Source of the DNA: Acidobacteriota bacterium
Lineage (GTDB): Bacteria > Acidobacteriota > Thermoanaerobaculia > Multivoradales > JBCCEF01
NCBI GenBank assembly: GCA_039028635.1
Contig: JBCCHV010000022.1
Coordinates: 24,846-88,845, forward strand
Direction of reading: 5' to 3'
Length of the DNA stretch: 64,000 nt
Both the position numbers and the translations under genes were made by a program. Within the stretch, counting starts at the first letter, position 1. The number at the start of each line of letters is the position of its first letter. The notes under the pieces are model-generated. The model made no database searches, was not told where the DNA came from, and saw only the letters and a list, made by a program, of their open reading frames with translations. Positions 18,986 to 28,130 of the stretch are shown piece by piece.

Positions 18986-19370
18986 TCGTTCGTTCTCTCA
19001 CTCCGCCGCTCGGAGGTGGAGGGGCGATGCGCAAATCCCACGCGGGGCAAATTTCGTACAATTAATAGAATATTTCAAATTAATGATAGTAAATGTATTT
19101 GAGCTCAGAGGTGCCTCTATGCTTCGGCGTCATCCGGTAGTTCTTTGGCGGATCCTGGGAATGCGCGATCCCAGGGTGCCCCGTGCCGAGCTCCTCTGGC
19201 GCCGAGTCCCGACGCGCTCCCCACCTGCTTGCTGATTCTTGGACTCGCGGCACGGGCCGCAGCTCGAAGGCCTCGAACCGCTCGTCGTCACGGTTCGGGA
19301 ATCGCAGTCCCGTGCCCTGGTGTCTCGATGGCGACCACTTCGAACCAACTCAGGGGCCAGGAGGCAAGCA
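18986..19370 (+). other. intergenic control region of the TonB receptor gene
   Basis: No gene is visible in these 385 bases. Positions ~19045-19105 are strikingly AT-rich for this genome (AATTAATAGAATATTTCAAATTAATG) and probably hold the receptor promoter. A hairpin, CCTGGGA (19154-19160) pairing with TCCCAGG (19169-19175), lies about 200 bases before the ATG. The long leader suggests post-transcriptional control, but I recognise no riboswitch. Confidence 0.4.
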
Positions 19371-22301
19371 ATGAAACTTCGCACAGGCATTTTGATCGTC
19401 TTGTCGGCGTTCGTCGCCGCGGCTTCGGCCAGCGGACAGTTCGCCAACGCCGATCTCACCGGCCGGGTGACCGACGCCCAAGGGCAGGCGCTGCCGGGTG
19501 TTCTGGTGACCGCGACCCAGGAGGCCACCGGTCGGCAACGAACGGTGGTGACGGCGGCGACCGGTACCTACATCGTGCACGGGCTCAAGCCCGGTGACTA
19601 TCGGATCCGGTTCGAGCTCGAGGGTTTCCAGGGACGCGATCAGAAGGGGATTCGGCTGCTCGTCGGCCAGACTGCGCGGGTCGATGTCGAGCTCCAGCTC
19701 AGCGCCGTCGAGGACACCGTGACGGTGACGGCGGCGGCCCCCATAATCGAGCTCGAGTCGAAGGAGATCGGTGGCACGATCACCGGCGAAGAGTTCGAGG
19801 TGCTGCCGACGCAGAACCGCAGCGCCCTCTTGTTCGCGGGTCTTTTGCCCGGCGTGACGCCCTCTCCGGACACCGAGTCGACCTCCTCGGACTCCTTGTT
19901 CGTCAATGGCCAGACCGACTTCAACAACTCCTTCAACGTCGACGGTGCCAATAACGACGACGACGTCATCGGCGCCATCGCCGGCGCCCAGACCCGCACC
20001 TCGATCGAGGCGATCCAGGAGTTCCAGGTTCTCACCACACAGTTCGATGCTGAGTTCGGTCGTGCCCTCGGAGGGGTGCTCAACGCCATCACCAAGAGCG
20101 GCTCGAACGACTGGTCGGGAGCCCTCTTCGGCTATCTCCAGGACTCCTCGAACAACGAGAAGAACTTCTTCACCGAGGTCAACAACCTCGAGCGCCCAGA
20201 CACCAGTTACGAGAACCTCGGGGTCTCCGTCGGAGGCCCGATCGTGCGCAACAAGGCCCACTTCTTCGTCAACTTCGAGGACATCAGCGACCAGGAGGGC
20301 ATCGTGCGGTCCTTCGTGGCGCGACCGGAGAAGAACTTCTCGACCAGCGAAGACAACTCCCTCGAGAACTTCCTGGTCAAGGTCGACTATCAGCTCACGC
20401 CGAGCTATCACCTGGCGGTGCGCTATCTGCGCGAGGAGTCGCCCCAGTTCAACCAGATCATCGGTGGTCAGGAAACCCTCGAAACCTCGCGCGAAGAGGA
20501 CGATACCGATTCCAACTGGATCGCTTCCCTCGACACCGTGATCGGAAATTCCGCCCTCAACATCGCCCGCGTCGCCTTCACCAAGGAAGACGTCGCCTTC
20601 GCCAACCCGGCCTTCAACGGCAACGGTCAGAGCTTCTCGGCGCAGCGCAATCAGCCGGTGCGGGAGGATCGGCCGGGAATCAACCTGGGCTCGAGCGCCG
20701 TCGCCCAGGCGCGGGTCAACCGCGCCCTGCAGTTCGACGACACCTTCTCCCTCTGGCTTCCCGATTGGCATGGCGAGCACGACCTGCGCTTCGGGGTGCA
20801 GTACTCGGAGCGTGAGGAAGAGTTCAGCAACTTCGGCACGGCGCAGGGGGAGTTCGATTTCAACGTCGACCGGCCCTTCGATCCCAGCGATGTCTCTACC
20901 TACCCGTTTGCCTTCACGGTACGGGTCGCCGGGCCGCAGACCGCCGAGATCCCCAAGAACGACGTCACCGGGCTGTTCATCCAGGACGACTGGAAGATCA
21001 GCGGTGATCTGGTCCTCAACCTCGGCCTGCGCTACGACGAGGAGAGCGTCACCGATGGTGGTGACGTGGCGCCACGGCTGGGCTTCGCCTGGTCGCCGAC
21101 GGAGTCCGGCAGAACCGTGATCCGGGGTGGCTTCGGGCGCTTCTACGATCGCCTGCCGCTGTTTCTCTACGACGACTTCTTTCTCGATGCGGTCAGCTTG
21201 TCGAGTGGTTTCCTCCAGCGCTTGCCGTCGGCCGGCGCCGATCAGCAAGGGTTCTTCGACCTCGCCCAGGCGAACGGCGTCACCACCCTCGACGAGCTGC
21301 GCGACCTGTTGATCGCGATGATCGAGGGTGGTGCCGGGAGCCTGATCAATCGTGCCCCAACGGTCGACAACCCGGCGCGACAGCAGCCCTATGCGGATAC
21401 GGTGAGTCTGGGATTTCAGCACGAGATCGTACCCGGCCTGGCGGCCACCGTCGACCTGGTGCGGGCGGAGAACAAGGATGCCCTGGTGCGGGGCGACCTC
21501 AATCCGTTCTCCTCCGCCCAGGGCGGCCGCCCGAACCTCAGTGTCCTCGACGGCCAGCCGGTCGAGCTCGACAACATCACGACCATCTTCAACCTGGGAG
21601 AGCGCGAGTACACCGCCATCCAGGGATCGCTGCAGAAGCGCTTCAACGGCACCTGGGGCGGCCGCCTGGCGGTGACCTACTCGGAAGGGGAAGGCAACTA
21701 CGACGGCGATCCCGGCGATTTCGCCTATTTTCAGAGCCGCACCGAAACCGGCTTCGACTTCGATACCGGCCGCCTCCTCGGAGAATCACCGCGGCTCAAC
21801 CTGGGGGACCGGCGCAACGATCAACCGGCGCTCTTCGATCGCGACTGGAACATCGTGCTCTCGGGTCAGTACCTGGTGCCCAAGACCGGCTGGCGCCAGA
21901 GCGAGGGGCTGATCATCTCTGGCGTGGCGCGCTATCTCTCCGGAGACCGCTTCACCGTGCTCGACAACTCGGCGCGCCTCGACAACGGCAACCGCGCTCC
22001 GGCGGCGGGCGGCGACTACGCCGGCGACCCCGGCCTCGGCCGCTCCCAAGACGTCTCCTTCGACGGCGGTCTCAACGGTGCCGAGAACCCGGGGTTCCTG
22101 CAAGTCGATCTCAGCTTCCGGTACCGGATCCCGATCGGAGAGAAGCTCAAGGTGAGCCTGCTGGCGGACGTCTTCAACGCCACCGATCGGGTCAACTTCA
22201 CGACCGCCGGCGGCACCCGCGAGGGCACGCCCAACTTCCTGGTGCCGAACGTCGCGCGCACGGCGAGGGCTTTCCAGTTCGGCCTGCGAATCGATTTCTA
22301 G
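19371..22301 (+). CDS. TonB-dependent receptor with carboxypeptidase-regulatory domain (Oar-like)
   Basis: 976 aa from ATG 19371, preceded by CAGGAGGCAAGCA. A signal peptide (1-22) is followed by a carboxypeptidase-regulatory/CNA-B-like domain (~25-105; LTGRVTDAQGQALPGVLVT, then LKPGDYRI). The plug domain (~115-230) contains VTVTAAAPIIELESKEIGGT and FNVDGANNDDDV. The rest is a 22-strand type barrel ending in FQFGLRIDF, the usual outer-membrane C-terminal aromatic. This Oar-like architecture is abundant in Acidobacteriota and is linked to uptake of large substrates or to outer-membrane assembly. No substrate can be assigned; no SusD-like partner is present. Confidence 0.92.
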   Translation: MKLRTGILIVLSAFVAAASASGQFANADLTGRVTDAQGQALPGVLVTATQEATGRQRTVVTAATGTYIVHGLKPGDYRIRFELEGFQGRDQKGIRLLVGQTARVDVELQLSAVEDTVTVTAAAPIIELESKEIGGTITGEEFEVLPTQNRSALLFAGLLPGVTPSPDTESTSSDSLFVNGQTDFNNSFNVDGANNDDDVIGAIAGAQTRTSIEAIQEFQVLTTQFDAEFGRALGGVLNAITKSGSNDWSGALFGYLQDSSNNEKNFFTEVNNLERPDTSYENLGVSVGGPIVRNKAHFFVNFEDISDQEGIVRSFVARPEKNFSTSEDNSLENFLVKVDYQLTPSYHLAVRYLREESPQFNQIIGGQETLETSREEDDTDSNWIASLDTVIGNSALNIARVAFTKEDVAFANPAFNGNGQSFSAQRNQPVREDRPGINLGSSAVAQARVNRALQFDDTFSLWLPDWHGEHDLRFGVQYSEREEEFSNFGTAQGEFDFNVDRPFDPSDVSTYPFAFTVRVAGPQTAEIPKNDVTGLFIQDDWKISGDLVLNLGLRYDEESVTDGGDVAPRLGFAWSPTESGRTVIRGGFGRFYDRLPLFLYDDFFLDAVSLSSGFLQRLPSAGADQQGFFDLAQANGVTTLDELRDLLIAMIEGGAGSLINRAPTVDNPARQQPYADTVSLGFQHEIVPGLAATVDLVRAENKDALVRGDLNPFSSAQGGRPNLSVLDGQPVELDNITTIFNLGEREYTAIQGSLQKRFNGTWGGRLAVTYSEGEGNYDGDPGDFAYFQSRTETGFDFDTGRLLGESPRLNLGDRRNDQPALFDRDWNIVLSGQYLVPKTGWRQSEGLIISGVARYLSGDRFTVLDNSARLDNGNRAPAAGGDYAGDPGLGRSQDVSFDGGLNGAENPGFLQVDLSFRYRIPIGEKLKVSLLADVFNATDRVNFTTAGGTREGTPNFLVPNVARTARAFQFGLRIDF

Positions 22302-22339
22302 CCATTGCGACCACTTCGTCACGGCCGGCAGGCACAGGA

Positions 22340-22366
22340 GGCCCGGATTTCGTTATGATCCGGGCC
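22340..22366 (+). terminator. stem-loop after the TonB receptor gene
   Basis: GGCCCGGAT (22340-22348) pairs perfectly with ATCCGGGCC (22358-22366) around a 9-base loop, 39 bases after the receptor stop. It is followed by TCGGCC rather than a T-run, so termination is plausible but not certain. Confidence 0.5.
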
Positions 22367-22418
22367 TCGGCCCGGGTTCTCTCCGGGAAGAATCCCAGAA
22401 AAAGTTCAGGAGATAGTT

Positions 22419-22718
22419 GTGATCAAGAAGAGCTATAGCAAATCCGGTCGTGCCTGCCGCGTGACCTTCCGCCTGCCGCAGGAGGAAGTCACCGGCGAAA
22501 AGGTCGCCCTGCTGGGTGACTTCAACGAGTGGAGCCCCGAAGAGCACACCCTCGTGCGGCGCAAGAACGGCACCTTCAGCATCACCCTGTCGGTGGATGC
22601 CGAACAGGAGTACCGCTTCCGCTACCTGGTCGACGAAAGCCAGTGGCTCGACGACCCCGAAGCCGACCGCGCAGTGCCCAACCGCTTCGGCGGCACCGAT
22701 GGCCTGCTGGTGGTTTGA
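22419..22718 (+). CDS. stand-alone CBM48/isoamylase N-domain-like protein
   Basis: 99 aa, GTG start at 22419 after CAGGAGAT. The whole protein is one beta-sandwich of the glycogen-binding CBM48/AMPK-beta type: VALLGDFNEWSPEEHTL, then the G-T-F-S-I-T-L strand, EYRFRYLVD and WLDDPEADRAV. Such domains normally sit at the N-terminus of branching or debranching enzymes and bind alpha-glucans. Here no catalytic domain follows, and no glycogen gene is nearby. Small stand-alone versions are known in several phyla, with roles not settled. Confidence 0.88.
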   Translation: MIKKSYSKSGRACRVTFRLPQEEVTGEKVALLGDFNEWSPEEHTLVRRKNGTFSITLSVDAEQEYRFRYLVDESQWLDDPEADRAVPNRFGGTDGLLVV

Positions 22719-22772
22719 GTTCGTGGCGTGAGGTGCCAGGGCACCGATCGCCAGAATCGCGGTAGTACCAGA

Positions 22773-22803
22773 AAGCCGCGGGGACGCTCATTCCCCGCGG
22801 CTT
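22773..22803. terminator. bidirectional stem-loop between convergent genes
   Basis: AAGCCGCGGGGA (22773-22784) and TCCCCGCGGCTT (22792-22803) form a perfect 12-bp stem with a 7-base loop between the convergent CBM48-like gene and the hydrolase gene. It is flanked by GA-rich and CT-rich sequence, so it can act on both strands. Confidence 0.75.
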
Positions 22804-22827
22804 CTCTCGTTCGGCTCGGGCTGGCCT

Positions 22828-24618
22828 TTAGTGCGAGCTGCCCTCCGCGGCGCCGCCGGCTGCCTTCCCGAAGCGCTTTCCGATCCAATCGCTGATCTGC
22901 TCCAGGGCGTGGGGCGCGAAGGTCTCTTCGATGGTGCCGTACTCGGCGACGGCGCCGGTTTCGGCGTGCTGGAAGAGGTGGTTGAGGTCTTTCAAGATCT
23001 CGATCTGAAAGTCCTGGTTGCCGGCCTTGGTCAAGGTCTTCTCGAAGATCTCGGCGTTGACCTGGGCTGCCACCTGAACGTCCTTCTCGCCAAAGAGGGC
23101 GAGGACCGGCAGCTCGAGCTGCTCGAGGTAGACCGCCGGGTCTTGGCGCATCAGGGAGCGGAACCAGGGGGTGCTGGTCTGGCGGATTCCGATCTCGATG
23201 GCGTCGTCGGTGATGCCAAGGGCGGCGAGGTCCGCCTCGGAGAGGGTGGCGAGCTGCTCCTCGCTGCGCTCCCTCATCTTGGCCATCAGCGCCTCACGGT
23301 CGAGGCTCTCGTCTTTGACCAGGGCGAGATCCTCCGGCTGGGTCGCGGTGACGCGCTCGATCAAGTCCGGCGAAACGCCGCTGAGGCGGAGGGCGTCGCC
23401 GGTCTGGCGTACGAGCAGCTTGTCGAGGGCTTCGCCGGGAGGGGCCAGGAGCACGAGAAAGTCGAGCTCTTCACTCTGAGTGGCGACGATCGGGCCGGAA
23501 AGGCCGCCCTCGCTGTGACCGACGATGCCGACGGCGCCGCGGTCGATGCTGGGCTGCTGGGCGAGGAAGGCGACGCCGGCGGCGGCGTCTTCGGCGAAGT
23601 CGATGACGGTGGAGCCCATGTGACTGCCGCTTGAGCCGCCGACGCCGCGGTCGTCATAGCGCAGTGAGGCGATGCCGTGGCGGGCGAGGTGGTCGGCGAT
23701 CACCAGGAACGGCTTGTGCCCCATGAGTTGCTCGTCGCGGTCCTGGGCGCCGGAGCCGGAGACGAAGACGACCGCCGGAAAGGGGCCTTCGCCGGGTGGC
23801 GTCAGGAGAGTGCCGGCGAGCTCGACGTCGTCCGCCTGGTTGCGAAAGGTGACGTCTTCGGCTTGGTACGGGAAGGGGGGCTCCGGGTGCTGCGGCCGCA
23901 CCAGAGAAATCGCTTCTTCGATGCGAAAGAAGGTCAGCTCGAGCTCGCGACCCTGGTTCCAGGTGCCCTCGAAGGCGGAGCCATCGGCGTTCAGGGTGCC
24001 GTTGTAGGAGCCGTTGATCGCCCGGATCGTGAAGCTCAGCTTGCGGTCCTCGAAGGTGATCTCGTCGACCGGCATCTTCGCTCCCTGGTCGATGCTGTCG
24101 AGGGTCGCCATCAAGGCGCCGTCGTCCTTGGCTCCAACCTCGAGACCGAGCCGGAGCTGCACCTGGCCGAGGTCGAGGGTACCCTTCCAGTTACCCTCGG
24201 CTCCTTCTCCGGGCATGCCCTTTTCGGCGACCGTCTCCTGCGGGGGCTCGGTCGCGGCGGCGGCGCTGCGCGCCAGGGAGAACTTCAGGGATTGCGGTCC
24301 TTGGGTGAAAGACCCGGAAAGGGTCTCACCGTCGGCCGACAGCTTGCCGTCGAAGGTCGGAGTGCCGGGAACGCCGGCCATTTCGAAGTGAACGGATTCG
24401 CCTTCGGCCTTGACGTTCGACAAAGCGAAGCCCTTCAGGCCCTGAGCCGGGATGTCGATGGTGCCGCTTTGGGCCGCGGCGTCGAGCTGCACGTTGATGC
24501 CGAGCTCACCGTTGGGCAGCTCGATGGCGCCCTGCCAGGAACCGGTGGCGGACTTTTCACTCGCCAGGGCGGCGCCGGCCAGCAGCAAGGCGGCGGTGAG
24601 GGTGAGGAGATTTTTCAT
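22828..24618 (-). CDS. exported alpha/beta hydrolase with N-terminal beta domains
   Basis: 596 aa from ATG 24616-24618, with AAGGAAGGA upstream. Residues 1-20 are a signal peptide. Residues ~25-245 hold two related ~100-aa beta domains (GSWQGAIELPNGELGI, and GNWKGTLDLGQVQLRLGL). The hydrolase follows: VFVSGSGAQDRDEQ, RYDDRGVGGSSG, the nucleophile elbow GHSEGG, the acid in LFGEKDVQ and the base in LNHLFQHA. Proteins of this layout are annotated as serine hydrolases of the dienelactone hydrolase/S9-like group, acting in the periplasm on unknown esters or amides. Two or three homologous repeats before the hydrolase are usual in this family. Confidence 0.85.
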   Translation of the reverse strand: MKNLLTLTAALLLAGAALASEKSATGSWQGAIELPNGELGINVQLDAAAQSGTIDIPAQGLKGFALSNVKAEGESVHFEMAGVPGTPTFDGKLSADGETLSGSFTQGPQSLKFSLARSAAAATEPPQETVAEKGMPGEGAEGNWKGTLDLGQVQLRLGLEVGAKDDGALMATLDSIDQGAKMPVDEITFEDRKLSFTIRAINGSYNGTLNADGSAFEGTWNQGRELELTFFRIEEAISLVRPQHPEPPFPYQAEDVTFRNQADDVELAGTLLTPPGEGPFPAVVFVSGSGAQDRDEQLMGHKPFLVIADHLARHGIASLRYDDRGVGGSSGSHMGSTVIDFAEDAAAGVAFLAQQPSIDRGAVGIVGHSEGGLSGPIVATQSEELDFLVLLAPPGEALDKLLVRQTGDALRLSGVSPDLIERVTATQPEDLALVKDESLDREALMAKMRERSEEQLATLSEADLAALGITDDAIEIGIRQTSTPWFRSLMRQDPAVYLEQLELPVLALFGEKDVQVAAQVNAEIFEKTLTKAGNQDFQIEILKDLNHLFQHAETGAVAEYGTIEETFAPHALEQISDWIGKRFGKAAGGAAEGSSH

Positions 24619-24865
24619 CGTATTCCTTCCTTGCGGCCCCGCAACTTTGGGACGCATCGTTTCGGAGCTCTTCGAGCGGATCGTCGCTTGTTTCTACGCC
24701 AGCGCGAGAGGGTTCATTCCTTCGCAGTCGAAGAGCGATCTCGAGCGCTCCGGGAGATGTCTTATATGCTTGTCATTGAGACAAGTTTGATTGACATTCT
24801 TGAGCGTATTCGACGGCATAAGGGAAGTCAAGCTTCCTTGTCATTTCCCGTAGTGTCTAACTACC

Positions 24866-24904
24866 GTGCCTGGCTGCGGTCCCTGGTTGCGGTGCTTGGC
24901 TGCG
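24866..24904 (+). repeat. three 13-base tandem repeats
   Basis: GTGCCTGGCTGCG, GTCCCTGGTTGCG and GTGCTTGGCTGCG follow each other without gaps (24866-24878, 24879-24891, 24892-24904). They end one base from the stop codon (24906-24908) of the minus-strand repeat-protein gene, so they lie in its 3' untranslated region. Confidence 0.7.
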
Positions 24905-24905
24905 C

Positions 24906-26228
24906 CTAAGGGATCGTCGCCGACCAGGCGTCCAGGTTGCCCGACTCGAAGCCGTCGAGGAACAGGGTGCGGGTGGGATGGGCTTGTCCGAAAACATCGG
25001 AAAGGGACGGGCTGTCGTCCCAGACGACGACGAACTGACCGTTGTCGAGGGCTGCGACGTCGGGGTTGCTCTGTTCAGTGGCGTCCACGCCGACGGCTTC
25101 GGGAGGCGCCGCCGGCCGGCCGTTGGGGAGAATCTGGCGGACGAAGACGCGGGGCGGATCGGTGTCCCGCTGCCAGGTGACGACGAAGCCGCCATTGCCG
25201 GGAATCGCCGTGACCTGCGGTTGGATGGCGAGGCCGGTCGCCGATTCGTCGAGCGCGATCTCCGGCCCCAGCGGAGTGCCGCTGGGATCGAACAAGCGAC
25301 CCATGATCTGTTGGGCGCCTACCGCGAAGTGCTCCCAGACGGTCAGGAAGGCGCCGTTCTCTTGCGCTGCGACGGCCGGAGCTCGCTGCACTCCGGTGGT
25401 TTCGACGGCGAGATCGAACTCGCTGCCGAGGGGAGTGCCATCGGCGGCGAAGCGCCGGCCCTTGACGTCGCCGGCACCGCTCGAAGAGTCGGCCCAAACG
25501 GCGACGTGGCCGAGGTTCGAGATGCGGGCCAGCTCGGCGTCGGTCTGGCTGGGGAGGGCTGCGGTCGCGACCGGCATTTCATCGCCCGGTAGCGTGCCGT
25601 CGGGCTCGATCCGGCGCTGCAGAAGACGACGACCGGCGGTCGAGGGAAAGCCGGCGTCCCAGACCACCAGGAAATCGCCGTTGCTGTCGGTGGTCAGAGA
25701 GCTGCGGGCGAAGAACCGCAGGTCATCGTAGTCGCGCGGCTCGCTGACCTCGAAATAGCGGAAGAACACCGGATCGCCCATCGCATCGAAGACTCGGATG
25801 CGGACTTCGTTGTGACCGGGGCGATTCGTGTTCTCGCTCCAAACCACCGCGAACTCGCCGTCGTCGTTGATCGCGATGTCTTCCGGGTCGAGGTAGCTGT
25901 CGATGTCCGGCGGCTGGTTGTAGCCGTCGCTGAAGCCGGCCCGGAAGCCTGGTCCCGCAGGTGTGTCGGGAGCCTCGAAGGATCGCACCCGCGCGATCTG
26001 ATTGACGTAACCGTAGCCGTCGTCACCGGAGTTCTCCCAGGCGACCACGAAGCGTCCGTTGGTGCCGGCCGCGATATGGGGGCGCTCGTGACTCTGGAAG
26101 TCGAGGCCGAAGTCATCGTCGCTGATCTGGAAGACCGGACCGGGGGCCTGGGCCCAGTAGACCGAAGTGGAGACGACGACGAAGATCAGCCCGGCCAGCA
26201 GCTTCGATCCGCTCTGCTTCGAAAGCAC
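24906..26228 (-). CDS. secreted repeat protein, possible seven-bladed beta-propeller
   Basis: 440 aa with a signal peptide (LLAGLIFVVVSTSVYWAQA). Seven repeats of about 45-55 aa each carry a strand of the form G-x-F-x-V-x-W: GRFVVAWEN, GEFAVVWSEN, GDFLVVWDAG, GHVAVWADSS, GAFLTVWEH, GGFVVTWQRD and GQFVVVWDD. Seven such units are what a closed seven-bladed propeller needs. The C-terminus has LFLDGFESGNLDAWSA, a motif I know from the ends of many secreted Acidobacteriota proteins and which may be a sorting or surface-attachment signal. No catalytic motif is visible; function unknown. It reads away from the NTF2-like gene and lies upstream of the hydrolase gene, 287 bases away. Confidence 0.75.
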   Translation of the reverse strand: MLSKQSGSKLLAGLIFVVVSTSVYWAQAPGPVFQISDDDFGLDFQSHERPHIAAGTNGRFVVAWENSGDDGYGYVNQIARVRSFEAPDTPAGPGFRAGFSDGYNQPPDIDSYLDPEDIAINDDGEFAVVWSENTNRPGHNEVRIRVFDAMGDPVFFRYFEVSEPRDYDDLRFFARSSLTTDSNGDFLVVWDAGFPSTAGRRLLQRRIEPDGTLPGDEMPVATAALPSQTDAELARISNLGHVAVWADSSSGAGDVKGRRFAADGTPLGSEFDLAVETTGVQRAPAVAAQENGAFLTVWEHFAVGAQQIMGRLFDPSGTPLGPEIALDESATGLAIQPQVTAIPGNGGFVVTWQRDTDPPRVFVRQILPNGRPAAPPEAVGVDATEQSNPDVAALDNGQFVVVWDDSPSLSDVFGQAHPTRTLFLDGFESGNLDAWSATIP

Positions 26229-26339
26229 GACAACTCCTTCGAGAAGTATTTTGTGATCGGCGCGCTTTATTCTATACCGAGGGTATTTCCGATCGATGAC
26301 GTCAGTGCGAGGGCCGCGTTGCCCGCTCTGGCGCCGGGC

Positions 26340-26735
26340 TCAGATCTCGAGCACTCGCGCCGCGTCCGGGTCCGGTCCGATTTCGGTCCAGTGGACCAGA
26401 CGCAGCTTCCAGTCTTCGCCGCGGCGGCGGAAGACATCGGTGAAGGCGACCCGGGAGTTGGCGCCGTCGCCATTGGGGAGCTGGAGCTTGGCGTTCTGAA
26501 TGCCGGCGACGATGCCGGTGTCGCCCCAGTGCTCGATCTCGAGCATCTCGAGCTTGAGCTCGACGATGCGATAGGGCCCCTGGGTGGTCGCCTGCAGATA
26601 GGCCTCACGGCCGAGATGCTCACCACTGGTGGCGAGGGAGTTGAAGTCTGCATCGAGCAGCCGCTCGAGGGTCTCGGCGTCACGCTCCTTGAGGGCGGTG
26701 AGCAGGGTTTCGGTGACGGCGCGCAGTTCTTCCAT
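26340..26735 (-). CDS. NTF2-like/SnoaL-like small protein (DUF4440 type)
   Basis: 131 aa. The pattern LLTALKERDAETLERLLDAD, a middle S-G-E-H-L-G-R-E-A-Y, then the C-terminal strands RVAFTDVFRRRGEDWKLRLV and H-W-T-E fits an NTF2-fold protein of the DUF4440/SnoaL-like group. These small cone-shaped proteins act as enzymes, ligand carriers or association domains, so no reaction can be given. It lies 48 bases downstream of the acyltransferase gene and could be the last gene of that minus-strand operon. Confidence 0.8.
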   Translation of the reverse strand: MEELRAVTETLLTALKERDAETLERLLDADFNSLATSGEHLGREAYLQATTQGPYRIVELKLEMLEIEHWGDTGIVAGIQNAKLQLPNGDGANSRVAFTDVFRRRGEDWKLRLVHWTEIGPDPDAARVLEI

Positions 26736-26783
26736 GGTCGGCGATCCTTCCGAGTAGGGAGGGTTGTTCCAAGTCTGGGCTTC

Positions 26784-28130
26784 TCAGGTTTCGAGCTCGT
26801 AGACGGCGCGGTAGAGCTCGACCGCTTCGGCGACCTTTTGGCGTACCTGGCCCCGGCGGTGGCGCAGCTCATCGGCCAGGCCGCGGCGGGTGCCGAGCTT
26901 GAGGAAAGCGCGAGTCTCGCTGAGCAGGCGGGTGCGGTCGTCGTGGAAGCGCAAAGCTCCAGGCCCGGTGAGGGGCGCCAGCAGTGCGACTCCGAGTGCG
27001 GCCCAGCCATTCCAGAGGAAGCCGGCGGCGGCGGCCTCGATCAGCCAGGCGATGGGGTAGACGAGCAGCGCTGGGAAGATCTTGTAGGTGGCGAGCTGGT
27101 CCTCGTCGCTCTTGCGGCTGGCGATCATCGAAACCGCCAGGTAGGGCAGGCCGTTGAGCAGCGTGCCGACCATCGCGACGGGCAGGCGCACCAGCATGCG
27201 AAAGGCGCTGCGCAGCAGGTGGCGAGAGACCGAGGGCAGCGGGTAGCGCGCCGCCACCTGGCGATCTCGCAGGCCCGATTCTTCGAGCAAGGCCTGGTAG
27301 CCGGCGACGGCGGTTTCAACCTCGGCGACGCGCTCCGGGTAGCGCTCCACCAGCTTGCGATAACCACTGAGGAAGGCTCGCCGGGCGGCGAAGGTACGAC
27401 CGAGCTCGCTGCCCTGGGGCAGGTCCGGGTCGCGACGCTCGAAGATCTCGACGGCGCGGGCGATGCGCTGGGCCTGGTCCCAACTATCGAAGTTGAGGGT
27501 GACTTCCGCCAGGCCCCGGGACAGGGTTTCGGTGAGGGCTGCCACCGCCGCGCGATCGTCCGCCTGATCGGCGACGATCGCCAGCGGGTCGATCTCTTCT
27601 CCCACTCGCACTAGCAGCCGAGAGCGAAATTTCCCCTTGTTGTCGAAGATCAGGCCGATCGGCACGACCCGCAGGTCGAGGGGGCCGAACTTCTCTTCCG
27701 CGGCGAGGACGATGCGGGCGGCACCGGTCTTGAGGGGCAGCAGCGCCGGCTCGTTGTGACTGGTGCCTTCCGGAAACAGGGCGACGGTGCCGCCTTCCGC
27801 GAGCACCTCGTGACAGCGCGCGAAGGTGTCGGCGTTGCGGCTCATGTCGACCTGGTCTTGGCGCCGGTAGATCGGAATGACCCGGGCGCCGTTGAGCAAC
27901 GGCCGCAGCAGGGCGATGTTCCACAGGGTGCTCTTGCCGAGAAAGCGCGGAATGCGCGGCAGGGTGCCGAAGAGCACCATGGCATCGACCAGGGCACTGA
28001 CATGGTTGGCGATCAGGACCCGCGGCCGATCGTCGAGCAAGACGTCGGCGCCCTCGACCTCGATGCGGCGGAAGAACAGCCGCAGCAGCAGGCGATCGAG
28101 CCAGCGGAGAAGGCGTACCGTGCGAGTCAT
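26784..28130 (-). CDS. glycerol-3-phosphate/1-acylglycerol-phosphate acyltransferase family protein
   Basis: 448 aa from ATG 28128-28130, which overlaps the stop of the MFS gene (ATGA). Residues ~35-210 are a PlsC-type acyltransferase: ANHVSALVDAM as the first catalytic block and LFPEGTSHNEPALLPLKTGA as the binding block. The first block is H-x5-D rather than the bacterial PlsC H-x4-D, a spacing seen in the Sct1/Gpt2-like acyltransferases, which also share the F-P-E-G-x-S-H-x-x-P-x-L-L-P-L-K form. The C-terminal half is helical with two or three membrane segments around 320-400 (LLVYPIAWLIEAAAAGFLW). It probably acylates glycerol-3-phosphate or lysophosphatidate at the inner membrane. Confidence 0.85.
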   Translation of the reverse strand: MTRTVRLLRWLDRLLLRLFFRRIEVEGADVLLDDRPRVLIANHVSALVDAMVLFGTLPRIPRFLGKSTLWNIALLRPLLNGARVIPIYRRQDQVDMSRNADTFARCHEVLAEGGTVALFPEGTSHNEPALLPLKTGAARIVLAAEEKFGPLDLRVVPIGLIFDNKGKFRSRLLVRVGEEIDPLAIVADQADDRAAVAALTETLSRGLAEVTLNFDSWDQAQRIARAVEIFERRDPDLPQGSELGRTFAARRAFLSGYRKLVERYPERVAEVETAVAGYQALLEESGLRDRQVAARYPLPSVSRHLLRSAFRMLVRLPVAMVGTLLNGLPYLAVSMIASRKSDEDQLATYKIFPALLVYPIAWLIEAAAAGFLWNGWAALGVALLAPLTGPGALRFHDDRTRLLSETRAFLKLGTRRGLADELRHRRGQVRQKVAEAVELYRAVYELET

